Assembly (NCBI GenBank): GCA_964458495.1
Contig: CAYWJB010000002.1
Coordinates: forward strand, 310,001-374,000
Source: JANWVO01 sp964458495
GTDB taxonomy: Bacteria > Acidobacteriota > Terriglobia > Bryobacterales > Bryobacteraceae
Length of the DNA stretch: 64,000 nt
Direction of reading: 5' to 3'
Positions 51,568 to 58,950 of the stretch are shown here, piece after piece. A program made the position numbers and the translations under genes. Position 1 is the first letter of the stretch. Every line of letters starts with the position of its first letter. A model generated the notes under the pieces. That model had not been told where the DNA came from and did not search any database. It saw only the letters and a program-made list of their open reading frames with translations.

Positions 51568-52980
51568 TCAGGACTGGCCGGGCTTCCCCTTTTCCTTTTC
51601 CTTTTCGCGGCGGGCGCTGGCCCATCCCTCGCGGTTGACCTGGTGGGCGCGTCCAATGGCAAGCGCGTCCGGGGGAACGTCCTTGGTGACAATGCTGGCG
51701 GCAGCGACGAAGCTGCCATCGCCGATGACGACCGGCGCAACGAGGGTGGAGTTGGAGCCGATGAAGGCGCCGGCGCCAATTGTAGTGGGGTGTTTGCGGA
51801 AGCCGTCGTAGTTGCAGGTGATGGTTCCGGCGCCGATGTTGGCGCGCGGTCCGATGGTTGAGTCGCCAAGATAGGCCAGGTGCATGGCCTTGGCGCCTTC
51901 GCCGAGGGTGGAGTTCTTCATCTCGACGAAGTTGCCAACGTGCGCGCCCGCGGCGACAGTGGATCGCATCCGCAAGCGGGCGTAAGGGCCGACGCGCGAT
52001 GCCGCGGCAAGGCGGGAGTCCTCGATGTGGCAGAAGGGGAGCACCTCGGCTCCCTCGTCCATGACCGTGTTGACAAGAATGGAACAGGCGCCAATCCGGG
52101 CGCCGGGGCCGACCCGGGTGGCGCCGAGAAGCTGGACGAAGGGGCCGATCGAGGAGTCGCGGCCGGCCTCAACATCGAGGTCGATGGAAACAGTCTCCGG
52201 CTTCTCGATGGTGACGCCGTCGAGCATGAGGGCGCGCGCCTTGCGGGCGCGGAGGATCCGGTCTGCTTCGGCGAGTTCGATGCGCGTGTTGATGCCGAGA
52301 ACCTCGGCGGCGTCCCCGACGGGGAACGGGACGGCGAAGTGGCCATCCTGGCGGAGCAGGGCGATGACATCGGTAAGGTAGAGCTCGCCGGTGACCGGAC
52401 TGGGACGGAGGCGTTCGAGGCGAGGCCAGAGGAGGCCGGCGTCGAAACAATAAATGCCGGAATTGATTTCGCCGATGGCGCGCTGTTCGGGAGTGGCGTC
52501 CTTGTGTTCAACGATGGCCGCGACGCGGCCTTCGGGATCCCGGAGGATGCGGCCGTAACCGGAGGGGTCCGCGAGGCGCGCCGTGAGCACAGTGGCAGCA
52601 GCGCCGGAGCGGCGGTGGGCATCGAGCAGGGCCTGGAGCGTGGAGGGCTGGAGCAGGGGGCAGTCCCCGTAAAGCACGAGCAGAAGGCCCGAATCGAGGC
52701 CGGGCTGCAGGCGGCAGACGGCGAGGGCGTGGCCCGTGCCCAACTGCTCGGCCTGAAACTGGAACCGGATGCCGTGGTGCGAGACCGCGGCCTGGACCTG
52801 GTCCGCCTGATGGCCGGTCACGACGACCGTTCGCTCCGGCGGAGCCACGGCGAGCGCGGTGCGGACGACATGCTCGATGAGGGGCGCGCCGCCGGCACGG
52901 TGGAGGACCTTGGCGAGGGAAGACTTCATCCGGGTGCCGAGGCCGGCGGCGAGGATCACGGCGGAGACGTCAGGTTGCAT
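51568..52980 (-). CDS. glmU: Bifunctional UDP-N-acetylglucosamine pyrophosphorylase / glucosamine-1-phosphate acetyltransferase
   Basis: 470 residues. Uridyltransferase half: AVILAAGLGTRMKSSLAKVL, VVTGHQADQV, LVLYGDCPLL, YLTDVIALL. The left-handed beta-helix half: GPFVQLLGATRVGPGARIGA, NFVEMKNSTLGEGAKAMHLA, YLGDSTIGPRANIGAGTITC, NYDGFRKHPTTIGAGAFIGS. It makes UDP-GlcNAc for peptidoglycan and LPS. The C-terminus is Lys/Glu-rich (REKEKEKGK). It follows yvcK by 26 bases in a minus-strand operon. Confidence 0.97.
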   Translation of the reverse strand: MQPDVSAVILAAGLGTRMKSSLAKVLHRAGGAPLIEHVVRTALAVAPPERTVVVTGHQADQVQAAVSHHGIRFQFQAEQLGTGHALAVCRLQPGLDSGLLLVLYGDCPLLQPSTLQALLDAHRRSGAAATVLTARLADPSGYGRILRDPEGRVAAIVEHKDATPEQRAIGEINSGIYCFDAGLLWPRLERLRPSPVTGELYLTDVIALLRQDGHFAVPFPVGDAAEVLGINTRIELAEADRILRARKARALMLDGVTIEKPETVSIDLDVEAGRDSSIGPFVQLLGATRVGPGARIGACSILVNTVMDEGAEVLPFCHIEDSRLAAASRVGPYARLRMRSTVAAGAHVGNFVEMKNSTLGEGAKAMHLAYLGDSTIGPRANIGAGTITCNYDGFRKHPTTIGAGAFIGSNSTLVAPVVIGDGSFVAAASIVTKDVPPDALAIGRAHQVNREGWASARREKEKEKGKPGQS

Positions 52981-53006
52981 CTGCGGGGGAGCTCCTGAAG
53001 GGAAGT

Positions 53007-54089
53007 TTAGCGGGAGGAGCGGCGGAGCGGGCCGCCAATGAGGCGGCTGCGGCGGCTGTGGAGCGCGAGGTCGATCACGGCGGCCGCGAGGCGGTCGGGG
53101 TCGTGGCGGATCTTCTCGCCACGGGCCAGCAGGGGCATTTCGATGACGTTGAGGCCGAGGTCCTCCAGGCGGGGCCGGTCGAGGGAGACCTGTTCGGCGC
53201 GGGCGCGGACGTAGCGGGCCAGGGCCGGACGAGCGACCGGCGTGGTGTTGGCGAGCGCGAACTGAAGGAAGGGGGAACGCGCGTGGCGGTGGATGGCCTC
53301 GACGTGATCGGCAGCAGTCAGTCCCGTGGTCTCGCCGGGCTGGGACATCAGGTTGAGGATGCAGACTTTCCAGGCCGGGGACCGAAGGATGGCACGCGCC
53401 ACACCGCGGACGAGCAGGTTGGGGATCACGCTGGTGAATAGGCTCCCGGGGCCGAGGGTGATGAGGTCGGCGCGGGCGATGGCTTCGAGGATTCCCGGCG
53501 AGGGCCGCACCGAGGCAGGGATCAGGTCGATACGCGCGATAGGTGCGCCGCTGCGGCTGATGCGGGTTTCTCCTTCGACGATCCGGCCATCGGCGAGGTG
53601 GGCGCGCAGGCTGACGTTCTGCCGCGTGGAGGGGAAGATTCGGCCCGCGATGGCGAGGACGGCGGAACTCAGCTCGACGGCGCGCGCGAAGTCACCGGTA
53701 ATTTGGGTAAGTGCGGTCAGAAACAGATTGCCGAAGCTGTGGCCCTTGAGACCGCGGCCGGAGGAGAAGCGGTACTGAAAGAGCCGGGCCAGCAGGGCTT
53801 CGTCTTCGGAGAGGGCGACCATGCAGTTGCGGACATCGCCCGGAGGGAGCATGGCAAACTCGCGGCGGAGGCGGCCGCTGCTGCCGCCGTCGTCGGTGAC
53901 GGTGACCATGGCGGTGATGTCGACGTAAGGCTCCAGAGCGGTTGCGCCAACCTGATGGGCGAACTTCTTCAGACCCTTGAGAAGCGTGGACAGGCCGGTA
54001 CCGCCGCCGATGGCGAAGATGCGGAGCGGATCATGAACCCAATCGACCGGAGGCCCTGTCCGTGGAGAAGGGCTGCTCCTGGCTGGCAT
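53007..54089 (-). CDS. yvcK: YvcK family (CofD-like) protein
   Basis: 360 residues. IFAIGGGTGLSTLLKGLKKF, VTVTDDGGSSGRLRREFAML, PPGDVRNCMVALSE, GHSFGNLFLTALTQITGDF and LGPGSLFTSVIPNLLVRGVA are signature YvcK blocks. YvcK binds UDP-GlcNAc and, in Bacillus and Mycobacterium, tunes peptidoglycan precursor synthesis and gluconeogenic growth. Co-location with glmU, which makes UDP-GlcNAc, supports that role here. Confidence 0.95.
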   Translation of the reverse strand: MPARSSPSPRTGPPVDWVHDPLRIFAIGGGTGLSTLLKGLKKFAHQVGATALEPYVDITAMVTVTDDGGSSGRLRREFAMLPPGDVRNCMVALSEDEALLARLFQYRFSSGRGLKGHSFGNLFLTALTQITGDFARAVELSSAVLAIAGRIFPSTRQNVSLRAHLADGRIVEGETRISRSGAPIARIDLIPASVRPSPGILEAIARADLITLGPGSLFTSVIPNLLVRGVARAILRSPAWKVCILNLMSQPGETTGLTAADHVEAIHRHARSPFLQFALANTTPVARPALARYVRARAEQVSLDRPRLEDLGLNVIEMPLLARGEKIRHDPDRLAAAVIDLALHSRRSRLIGGPLRRSSR

Positions 54090-54098
54090 GGGCAGCTC

Positions 54099-54641
54099 CT
54101 AGACGGCGGACGGGGAGGGATCGAGAACTCCGCGGATCAGGGGATTATCGAGCAGAGGGGCGAAGTCGGGATCCGACCGTGCGAACGCGCGCAGGCCATT
54201 GTCGGCGGCCAGGGCCTGGCGCAGGGTGGCGGCGGCGTCCTGGAAGTTGCCGAGCCGGCCGAGAGCGAGGGCGAGCGTGTACTGGTAGTCCGGCCGGGGA
54301 TCGGAGGAGACCGCTTTCTGGAGCCAGGGGAGCGCGTCCTCGAAGCGCTCTTCATTGATCAGGCTGACGGCGTACAGGTGCTGCTGTTCGGGCGTCTTGA
54401 GTTCGGGCTTTGCGCTCTCCATGCGGCGGCGGCACATGCGGATGTGCATCTGGGCGGACTCGGCGATGGAGAGGTCGCGGCCCTGGACGGCCTGCTCGAA
54501 GAGGGCGATGGCGCGATCGTACTGGGATGCCCAGAAGGCGCGCATGGCGTCGGCGAAGATCTCAGCCTGGGGCCTGGCGGGCGCAGACTTCGGGGCGGCG
54601 GGCTGGCGGGATTCCTTGCTGGGCTTGCCTGTCTTTTTCAT
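54099..54641 (-). CDS. Small TPR-containing protein
   Basis: 180 residues. A Lys/Pro-rich N-terminus (1-25) precedes three to four TPR-like units: AMRAFWASQYDRAIALFEQA, YAVSLINEERFEDALPWLQK, TLALALGRLGNFQDAAATLR. It has no signal peptide. The first gene of the TPR-yvcK-glmU operon, with 9 bases to yvcK. It might be a protein-protein adaptor; the target is unknown. Confidence 0.85.
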   Translation of the reverse strand: MKKTGKPSKESRQPAAPKSAPARPQAEIFADAMRAFWASQYDRAIALFEQAVQGRDLSIAESAQMHIRMCRRRMESAKPELKTPEQQHLYAVSLINEERFEDALPWLQKAVSSDPRPDYQYTLALALGRLGNFQDAAATLRQALAADNGLRAFARSDPDFAPLLDNPLIRGVLDPSPSAV

Positions 54642-54864
54642 GGTGATGCGGCAGGGCCGGCAGACAATCGGCGATGCGGGAGCAAGCAGGCCGACTTCTT
54701 ATCCTTGGTAGCAGAACGGGGCCGGGGGTTGCAAGGAGGGCAGACGGGCGTGCGTGAGGGACGGGGGCGTGGTATCCTTGAGGGGTATTTGATCGCTTCG
54801 CTGACCGGACCGAGACTATCCCGCCGCGTTGAGCCTGCCGTCAAATTCAGAAAGAAGACAACCT

Positions 54865-55173
54865 TTGAAGAACATTTTTGTTGGCAACCTGGATTTCGGG
54901 GCCACGGAGGCAACCGTGCGCTCCTGGTTTGAAGAGTATGGGACCGTGGATCGCGTGCAGATCATCACGGACAGGGACACGGGACGGAGCCGCGGCTTTG
55001 CGTTCGTGGAGATGGCCGATACAGCGGAAGCGGATCGTGCGATTGAAGGGCTGAACGGAGCGTCGGTAAACGGGCGCGCGCTGAACGTGAACGAAGCGCG
55101 GCCGAGAGAAGCCGGCGGCCGCAGCCAGGGGCGCTCGAACTCTTACGGGCAACGGCGGCAGAACCGCTGGTGA
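54865..55173 (+). CDS. RRM-type RNA-binding protein
   Basis: 102 residues: a single RRM with RNP2 IFVGNL and RNP1 RGFAFVEM, followed by a Gly/Arg/Ser/Gln-rich tail. Such proteins resemble the cold-inducible Rbp proteins of cyanobacteria. The TTG at 54865 puts MKNIFVGNLD at the N-terminus as in the family; an upstream TTG at 54829 lacks a ribosome site. A long AT-poor leader (about 100-150 bases) precedes it, as for cold-shock-type genes. It ends before a strong terminator. Confidence 0.9.
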   Translation: MKNIFVGNLDFGATEATVRSWFEEYGTVDRVQIITDRDTGRSRGFAFVEMADTAEADRAIEGLNGASVNGRALNVNEARPREAGGRSQGRSNSYGQRRQNRW

Positions 55174-55189
55174 CCGCGGCAGGGAATCA

Positions 55190-55217
55190 GGGGCGGGCGG
55201 CCAAGCCCGCCCCTTTT
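55190..55217 (+). terminator. Intrinsic terminator after the RRM gene
   Basis: GGGGCGGGC (55190-55198) and GCCCGCCCC (55205-55213) form a perfect 9-bp stem with a 6-base loop, followed by TTTT (55214-55217). This is the clearest terminator in the window. Confidence 0.85.
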
Positions 55218-55234
55218 GTGTGAAAGGAGTCTGC

Positions 55235-55450
55235 GTGGCGCACCGGTCAAAGTCAACATTCAACAAGAGGCAGCGGGAGGCGCAGAAGCTGGAACGGCGC
55301 CAGGAGAAAGAGGCGCGGAAGCAGCAGCGGAAGGGACACAAGGTATCGCCGGACTCTCCGGAAGCGATCGGATCTGTGGAAGAGTTGTTGCCGGAGCTGC
55401 CGTCGGCGCCGGCCTCGCTTCAGACGGATTTTCCGCCCACCCGGTATTGA
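55235..55450 (+). CDS. Small basic protein, function unknown
   Basis: 71 residues from GTG at 55235, chosen because AAAGGAG lies 6 bases upstream. The sequence HRSKSTFNKRQREAQKLERR, then QEKEARKQQRKGHK is a highly charged helix. Short proteins with an SK-TFNKRxxE start occur beside cold-shock or RNA-binding genes in several phyla, which fits its place right after an RRM gene. A role in RNA or ribosome contact is inferred only. Confidence 0.75.
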   Translation: MAHRSKSTFNKRQREAQKLERRQEKEARKQQRKGHKVSPDSPEAIGSVEELLPELPSAPASLQTDFPPTRY

Positions 55451-55539
55451 GGGCGGAGAGAGCGGCTGGCCGCGCCTGGCAGAGGGAGCGGAGCGCCTGC
55501 GGGGAAAGGGCGCGGGGAAGCCGCATAAAATGGGAATTG

Positions 55540-55842
55540 ATGAGCGAGCGTGAAGTTCCTCTGCCACCCCCGTCGTTCGATTTTCTGGTTGTGAGCCTGC
55601 GCGTGCAGGCGGAAGCGCAGCTGGCCGGGCCCCACGAGGGAGGCGAGGGCGGACCCGATCTGCGGCTGGTGCGGCATTTCATCGACCTGCTGGCGATGCT
55701 GCAAGAAAAGACGAAGGGCAACCTGAGCCTGGAGGAGCAGCGGCTGCTGGACAATACGGTGACGGAACTGCGGTTCCGTTACCTGCACGCCTACGAGGCG
55801 GCGCAGAAAAAGGCCGCCGAGGCGAACGCATCCCATGGCTGA
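55540..55842 (+). CDS. DUF1844 family protein
   Basis: 100 residues. PPPSFDFLVVSLRVQAEAQL, then VRHFIDLLAMLQEKTKGNLS and LEEQRLLDNTVTELRFRYLH are the DUF1844 core (f-vLs-la-qa-L... a-IDlLemLqeKTkGNLt-eE-lL). The function is unknown, but it is strongly conserved in Acidobacteria and Deltaproteobacteria. Start ATG at 55540. It overlaps the hydrolase gene by 8 bases. Confidence 0.93.
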   Translation: MSEREVPLPPPSFDFLVVSLRVQAEAQLAGPHEGGEGGPDLRLVRHFIDLLAMLQEKTKGNLSLEEQRLLDNTVTELRFRYLHAYEAAQKKAAEANASHG

Positions 55843-56620
55843 GCGCCGCCGTGTCCGGCTGACGGTGCTCGGCTCCGGCACGAGCGTGGGCGTCCCGACC
55901 ATCGGCTGCACGTGCAAGGTGTGCCGGAGCGAGGATCCGAGGGACCGGCGGCTGCGTCCATCGGTTTGCCTGCGGTGGGAGGGGCACACAGTGGTGATCG
56001 ACACCGGGCCGGATTTCCGCCAGCAGGCGCTGGCGCACGGAATCGATCGCGTGAGCGCGGTCCTGTTCACGCACGCGCACGCCGACCATGTGCTGGGGCT
56101 GGACGATCTGCGGCCGTTCAATTTCCATCAGAGGGGCGCGATCCCGGTCTATGCCACGGCGGCGACGCTGGAAGTGATCCAGCGGATTTTCAGTTACATT
56201 TTCCACGACGGACCCACCGAGTCCTCGCGTCCGAAGGTCGACATTCACGTATTCCCGGCGGAGCAAATCGTGGTGGACGGCATCGAGTTCATACCCGTCC
56301 CGGTGAAGCATGGCAACGGAGAGTGCCACGGATTCCGCTTCGGAAATCACGCATATCTGACGGATCACAGCGAAATCCCGGAAGGATCCATGGCGCTCCT
56401 GGAAGGGCTGGACGTGCTGTTTCTGGACGCGCTGCGGTACAAGCCGCACCCGACACACTCCACAGTGGAGCGGAGCCTGCGGACGGTGGAGCGGTTGAAG
56501 CCCCGGGCGGCTTATTTCACGCATATTTCTCACGACCTGGAGCATGCGCGGGCTGAAAGCCTCCTACCGGAGCGCGTGCGGCTGGCCTACGACGGGCTGG
56601 AACTGGACCTGGAGGTCTGA
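55835..56620 (+). CDS. PhnP-like metallo-beta-lactamase-fold hydrolase
   Basis: 261 residues. LTVLGSGTSVGVPTIGCTCK, the SSVCL-like strand, then THAHADHVLGLDDLRPFN (HxHxDH metal motif), VPVKHGNGECHGFRFG and a late TDHSEIPEGSMALLEGLDVL with FTHISHDLEH. The GSGTS-G-P-IGC start and the CTCKVC pair are typical of PhnP/YycJ-type phosphodiesterases. The physiological substrate is unknown. It is 7 bases before ribF. Confidence 0.92.
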   Translation: MAERRRVRLTVLGSGTSVGVPTIGCTCKVCRSEDPRDRRLRPSVCLRWEGHTVVIDTGPDFRQQALAHGIDRVSAVLFTHAHADHVLGLDDLRPFNFHQRGAIPVYATAATLEVIQRIFSYIFHDGPTESSRPKVDIHVFPAEQIVVDGIEFIPVPVKHGNGECHGFRFGNHAYLTDHSEIPEGSMALLEGLDVLFLDALRYKPHPTHSTVERSLRTVERLKPRAAYFTHISHDLEHARAESLLPERVRLAYDGLELDLEV

Positions 56621-56627
56621 AGGAGCC

Positions 56628-57650
56628 GTGTCACGCCTGCGCATCTTCCGGTCGCTCGACGAGGCGAGGCACGGCTTTGCGCCGTCGGCGGTGACGATCG
56701 GCAACTTCGACGGCGTGCATGCGGGACACCGGGAATTGATGCGCAGAACGGCAGCGCTGGGCCGGGAGCTGGGGGCAAAGCCTTCGGCGCTGACGTTCCA
56801 CCCGCACCCGTCGACGGTGGTGGCGCCCGAGCGGATGCCGCGGTTGCTCTCGACGCCGGACGAGCGCTGCGCGCTGATGGCTGCCGAGGGGATCGAACAG
56901 GTGCTGATCATGCCGTTCGACGAGACACTCTCGCATCTTTCGCCGGATGAGTTCTTCCGGCAGGTGCTGCGGGAGGCGCTCGGGGCAAGGGCGGTGGTGG
57001 TAGGAGAGAATTTCCGGTTCGGCCACCGGCAGGCGGGGAACATCGAGGACCTGAGAAGGCTGGCGGAGCGGGACGGAGTCCGGGCGGAGATCGTGCCGCT
57101 GCTGGAGCGGCGGGGGGTCCGCGTGTCTTCTTCCGAGATCCGGCGGCTGCTGGCGGAGGGCAACGTGTCCCGGGCGAGCCGGCTGCTGGAGAGGCCGTAT
57201 TCGATTGCGGGCAACGTGGTGGCAGGCGCGGGACGCGGGGCGCGCGAGGTGGTTCCCACGCTCAACCTGGAGACGTCGTCCCTTGAGGATTCCACCTCGG
57301 CGCTGCCGCAGGGCGGAGTGTATGTGACGCGGACGGAGGACCTGGACGCGGACCGGCATTGGACATCGGTCACCAACATCGGCTACCGCCCGACGTTCGA
57401 CGGCCGCCACCTGACGATCGAAACCTACCTGCTGGAGCCTCTGCAGGGACCGCCGCCCCGGAGAATTCGGGTCGAGTTCTTGCGGAGACTGAGACCCGAA
57501 AAGAAGTTCAGATCCGCCGCGGAGCTGAGAGGCCAGATCGGAGAAGACGTGGAGAGGGCCCGGATATTTTTCTCACGGCTGGAGCGGTTCAGGCCCGCGT
57601 TATTATCCAGATCAACGCGGCCGGAAACATCAGCAGAAACACTCCGCTGA
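56628..57650 (+). CDS. ribF: Bifunctional riboflavin kinase / FAD synthetase
   Basis: 340 residues. FMN adenylyltransferase half: VTIGNFDGVHAGHRELMRRT, FHPHP, VVGENFRFGHRQAGNI, and SSSEIRRLLAEGNV. Riboflavin kinase half: YSIAGNVVAGAGRGAREVVP-TLN, GGVYVT, NIGYRPTF (normally NIG-RPTF) and ETYLL. It makes FMN and FAD. GTG start after AGGAG. The 3' end overlaps the convergent MgtC/DUF4010 gene by 62 bases. Confidence 0.96.
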   Translation: MSRLRIFRSLDEARHGFAPSAVTIGNFDGVHAGHRELMRRTAALGRELGAKPSALTFHPHPSTVVAPERMPRLLSTPDERCALMAAEGIEQVLIMPFDETLSHLSPDEFFRQVLREALGARAVVVGENFRFGHRQAGNIEDLRRLAERDGVRAEIVPLLERRGVRVSSSEIRRLLAEGNVSRASRLLERPYSIAGNVVAGAGRGAREVVPTLNLETSSLEDSTSALPQGGVYVTRTEDLDADRHWTSVTNIGYRPTFDGRHLTIETYLLEPLQGPPPRRIRVEFLRRLRPEKKFRSAAELRGQIGEDVERARIFFSRLERFRPALLSRSTRPETSAETLR

Positions 57651-58833
57651 GGAGGCGGGCGAAGCGGGAGCCGCCGATTGACGCCGCCAGGGCGGACTTG
57701 AGCGCCGCGTTCGCGGCGAGCGAAACCAGGATGCCCCAAAGAGCGATCTGCGCCGGGATCTGCGCCTCGCGCAACATGCCGGCCAGGGAAAAGACGATGG
57801 CGTCAACGTCGACAGAGCCGCCCACAGCGCTGCCGGCAAGCATCCCGGAACTGCCGTAGACTGCGGATGCAGCACGCGCGAGGAAGCGCACGGCGGCGAA
57901 CAACAGCCCGAACTTGATGGCGGAAACCAGGCGGAGAGGATTGCCAAGGGCGGGCGGGGAAACGCTTCCTGCGCCGGAGCCGGATGGCCTCAGAAACCAC
58001 GCATAGGCGCAGCCGAGCGCCGCCATCAGGAGCAGCACTGGAAGTGACGCGGCCAGCAACGATCCGCCAGCGAGCCAGAGGATGACGGCGACGCGCAGAT
58101 TGACGATGACGTTTGCCACGACAGCGGCGAACGCCCAGTCGCGGACGCGCGCGGGGTCGGCCGCACATTGCCTGGCGAACGCAATGGTGGACGCGGTGGA
58201 GGATCCGATGCCGCCGGCGATGGCCGTGAGGGCGAGGCTGCGGCGGGCGCCGAGGAATTTCTGGAAGAAATACCCGAGGAAATTGATGCCGGAGACGAGG
58301 ATCACGAAGACCCAGGTGCGGTAGGGGTTGAAGCCGGCGAACGGACCGAAGTCCTGGTCGGGCAGGATGGGCAGAATCACGAAGACGACGGCGAGGAAGC
58401 GGAGGGTGTCCCAGTACTCCTTGTCGGTAAGCGTTTCACGGGCAAGGCGGCGGAGGGGCTCACGGGCGTCGAGAAACAGGGCCAGGACAACAGTCAGGGC
58501 GATGGCGAGGGGCGCTCCGAAGGCGAGGCTGCGGGTGGAGGCGAGCACGCAGAGCAGGAATGTGACCACGGAGGCGAGCTCCGTGGTGATGCCTGTGCGC
58601 TGCGGATTCTGGAGGCGGAAGATGACGAGCATGGCCGTGAGGGCGGCGAGGGCCGAGGCGGTGAGCCATGCGAGGCCGAGGAGACCGCACAGGCCGCCGG
58701 CAAGGCCGATGCTGACGAAGTCGCGAAGCCCGGCGTGGCGTTCCTCCTTGTCCGACTCGCGCTCGATGCCGACAATGAGGCCGATGAGGAGGCACTCCGC
58801 CATGGCCACCCATTCGTGCTCGGGAAGTTGCAT
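57589..58833 (-). CDS. MgtC/SapB plus DUF4010 membrane protein
   Basis: 414 residues, about 11-12 transmembrane segments. The N-terminal MgtC-like part has LLIGLIVGIERESDKEERHA, GLRDFVSIGLAGGLCGLLG and RTGITTELASVVTFLLCVLA. The C-terminal DUF4010 part has FINFLGYFFQKFLGARRSL-like sequence, TAIAGGIGSSTASTIAFARQ and GGSVDVDAIVFSLAGMLR. The family is of uncertain function, perhaps ion transport. Start 58833 is taken at MQLPEHEWVAMAECLLIGLI. Confidence 0.9.
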   Translation of the reverse strand: MQLPEHEWVAMAECLLIGLIVGIERESDKEERHAGLRDFVSIGLAGGLCGLLGLAWLTASALAALTAMLVIFRLQNPQRTGITTELASVVTFLLCVLASTRSLAFGAPLAIALTVVLALFLDAREPLRRLARETLTDKEYWDTLRFLAVVFVILPILPDQDFGPFAGFNPYRTWVFVILVSGINFLGYFFQKFLGARRSLALTAIAGGIGSSTASTIAFARQCAADPARVRDWAFAAVVANVIVNLRVAVILWLAGGSLLAASLPVLLLMAALGCAYAWFLRPSGSGAGSVSPPALGNPLRLVSAIKFGLLFAAVRFLARAASAVYGSSGMLAGSAVGGSVDVDAIVFSLAGMLREAQIPAQIALWGILVSLAANAALKSALAASIGGSRFARLLSGVFLLMFPAALIWIITRA

Positions 58834-58950
58834 TTGCGGCCCTCGCCGTATTGTGTAACAAAAGCGCCCGGGCGTGGAGCGGCGCACCATGGGGCGCAAC
58901 CCGGCCCGGCGAACCGGATATGTTAGTGCTGAAGCGGCAAAGGAGGCGGA

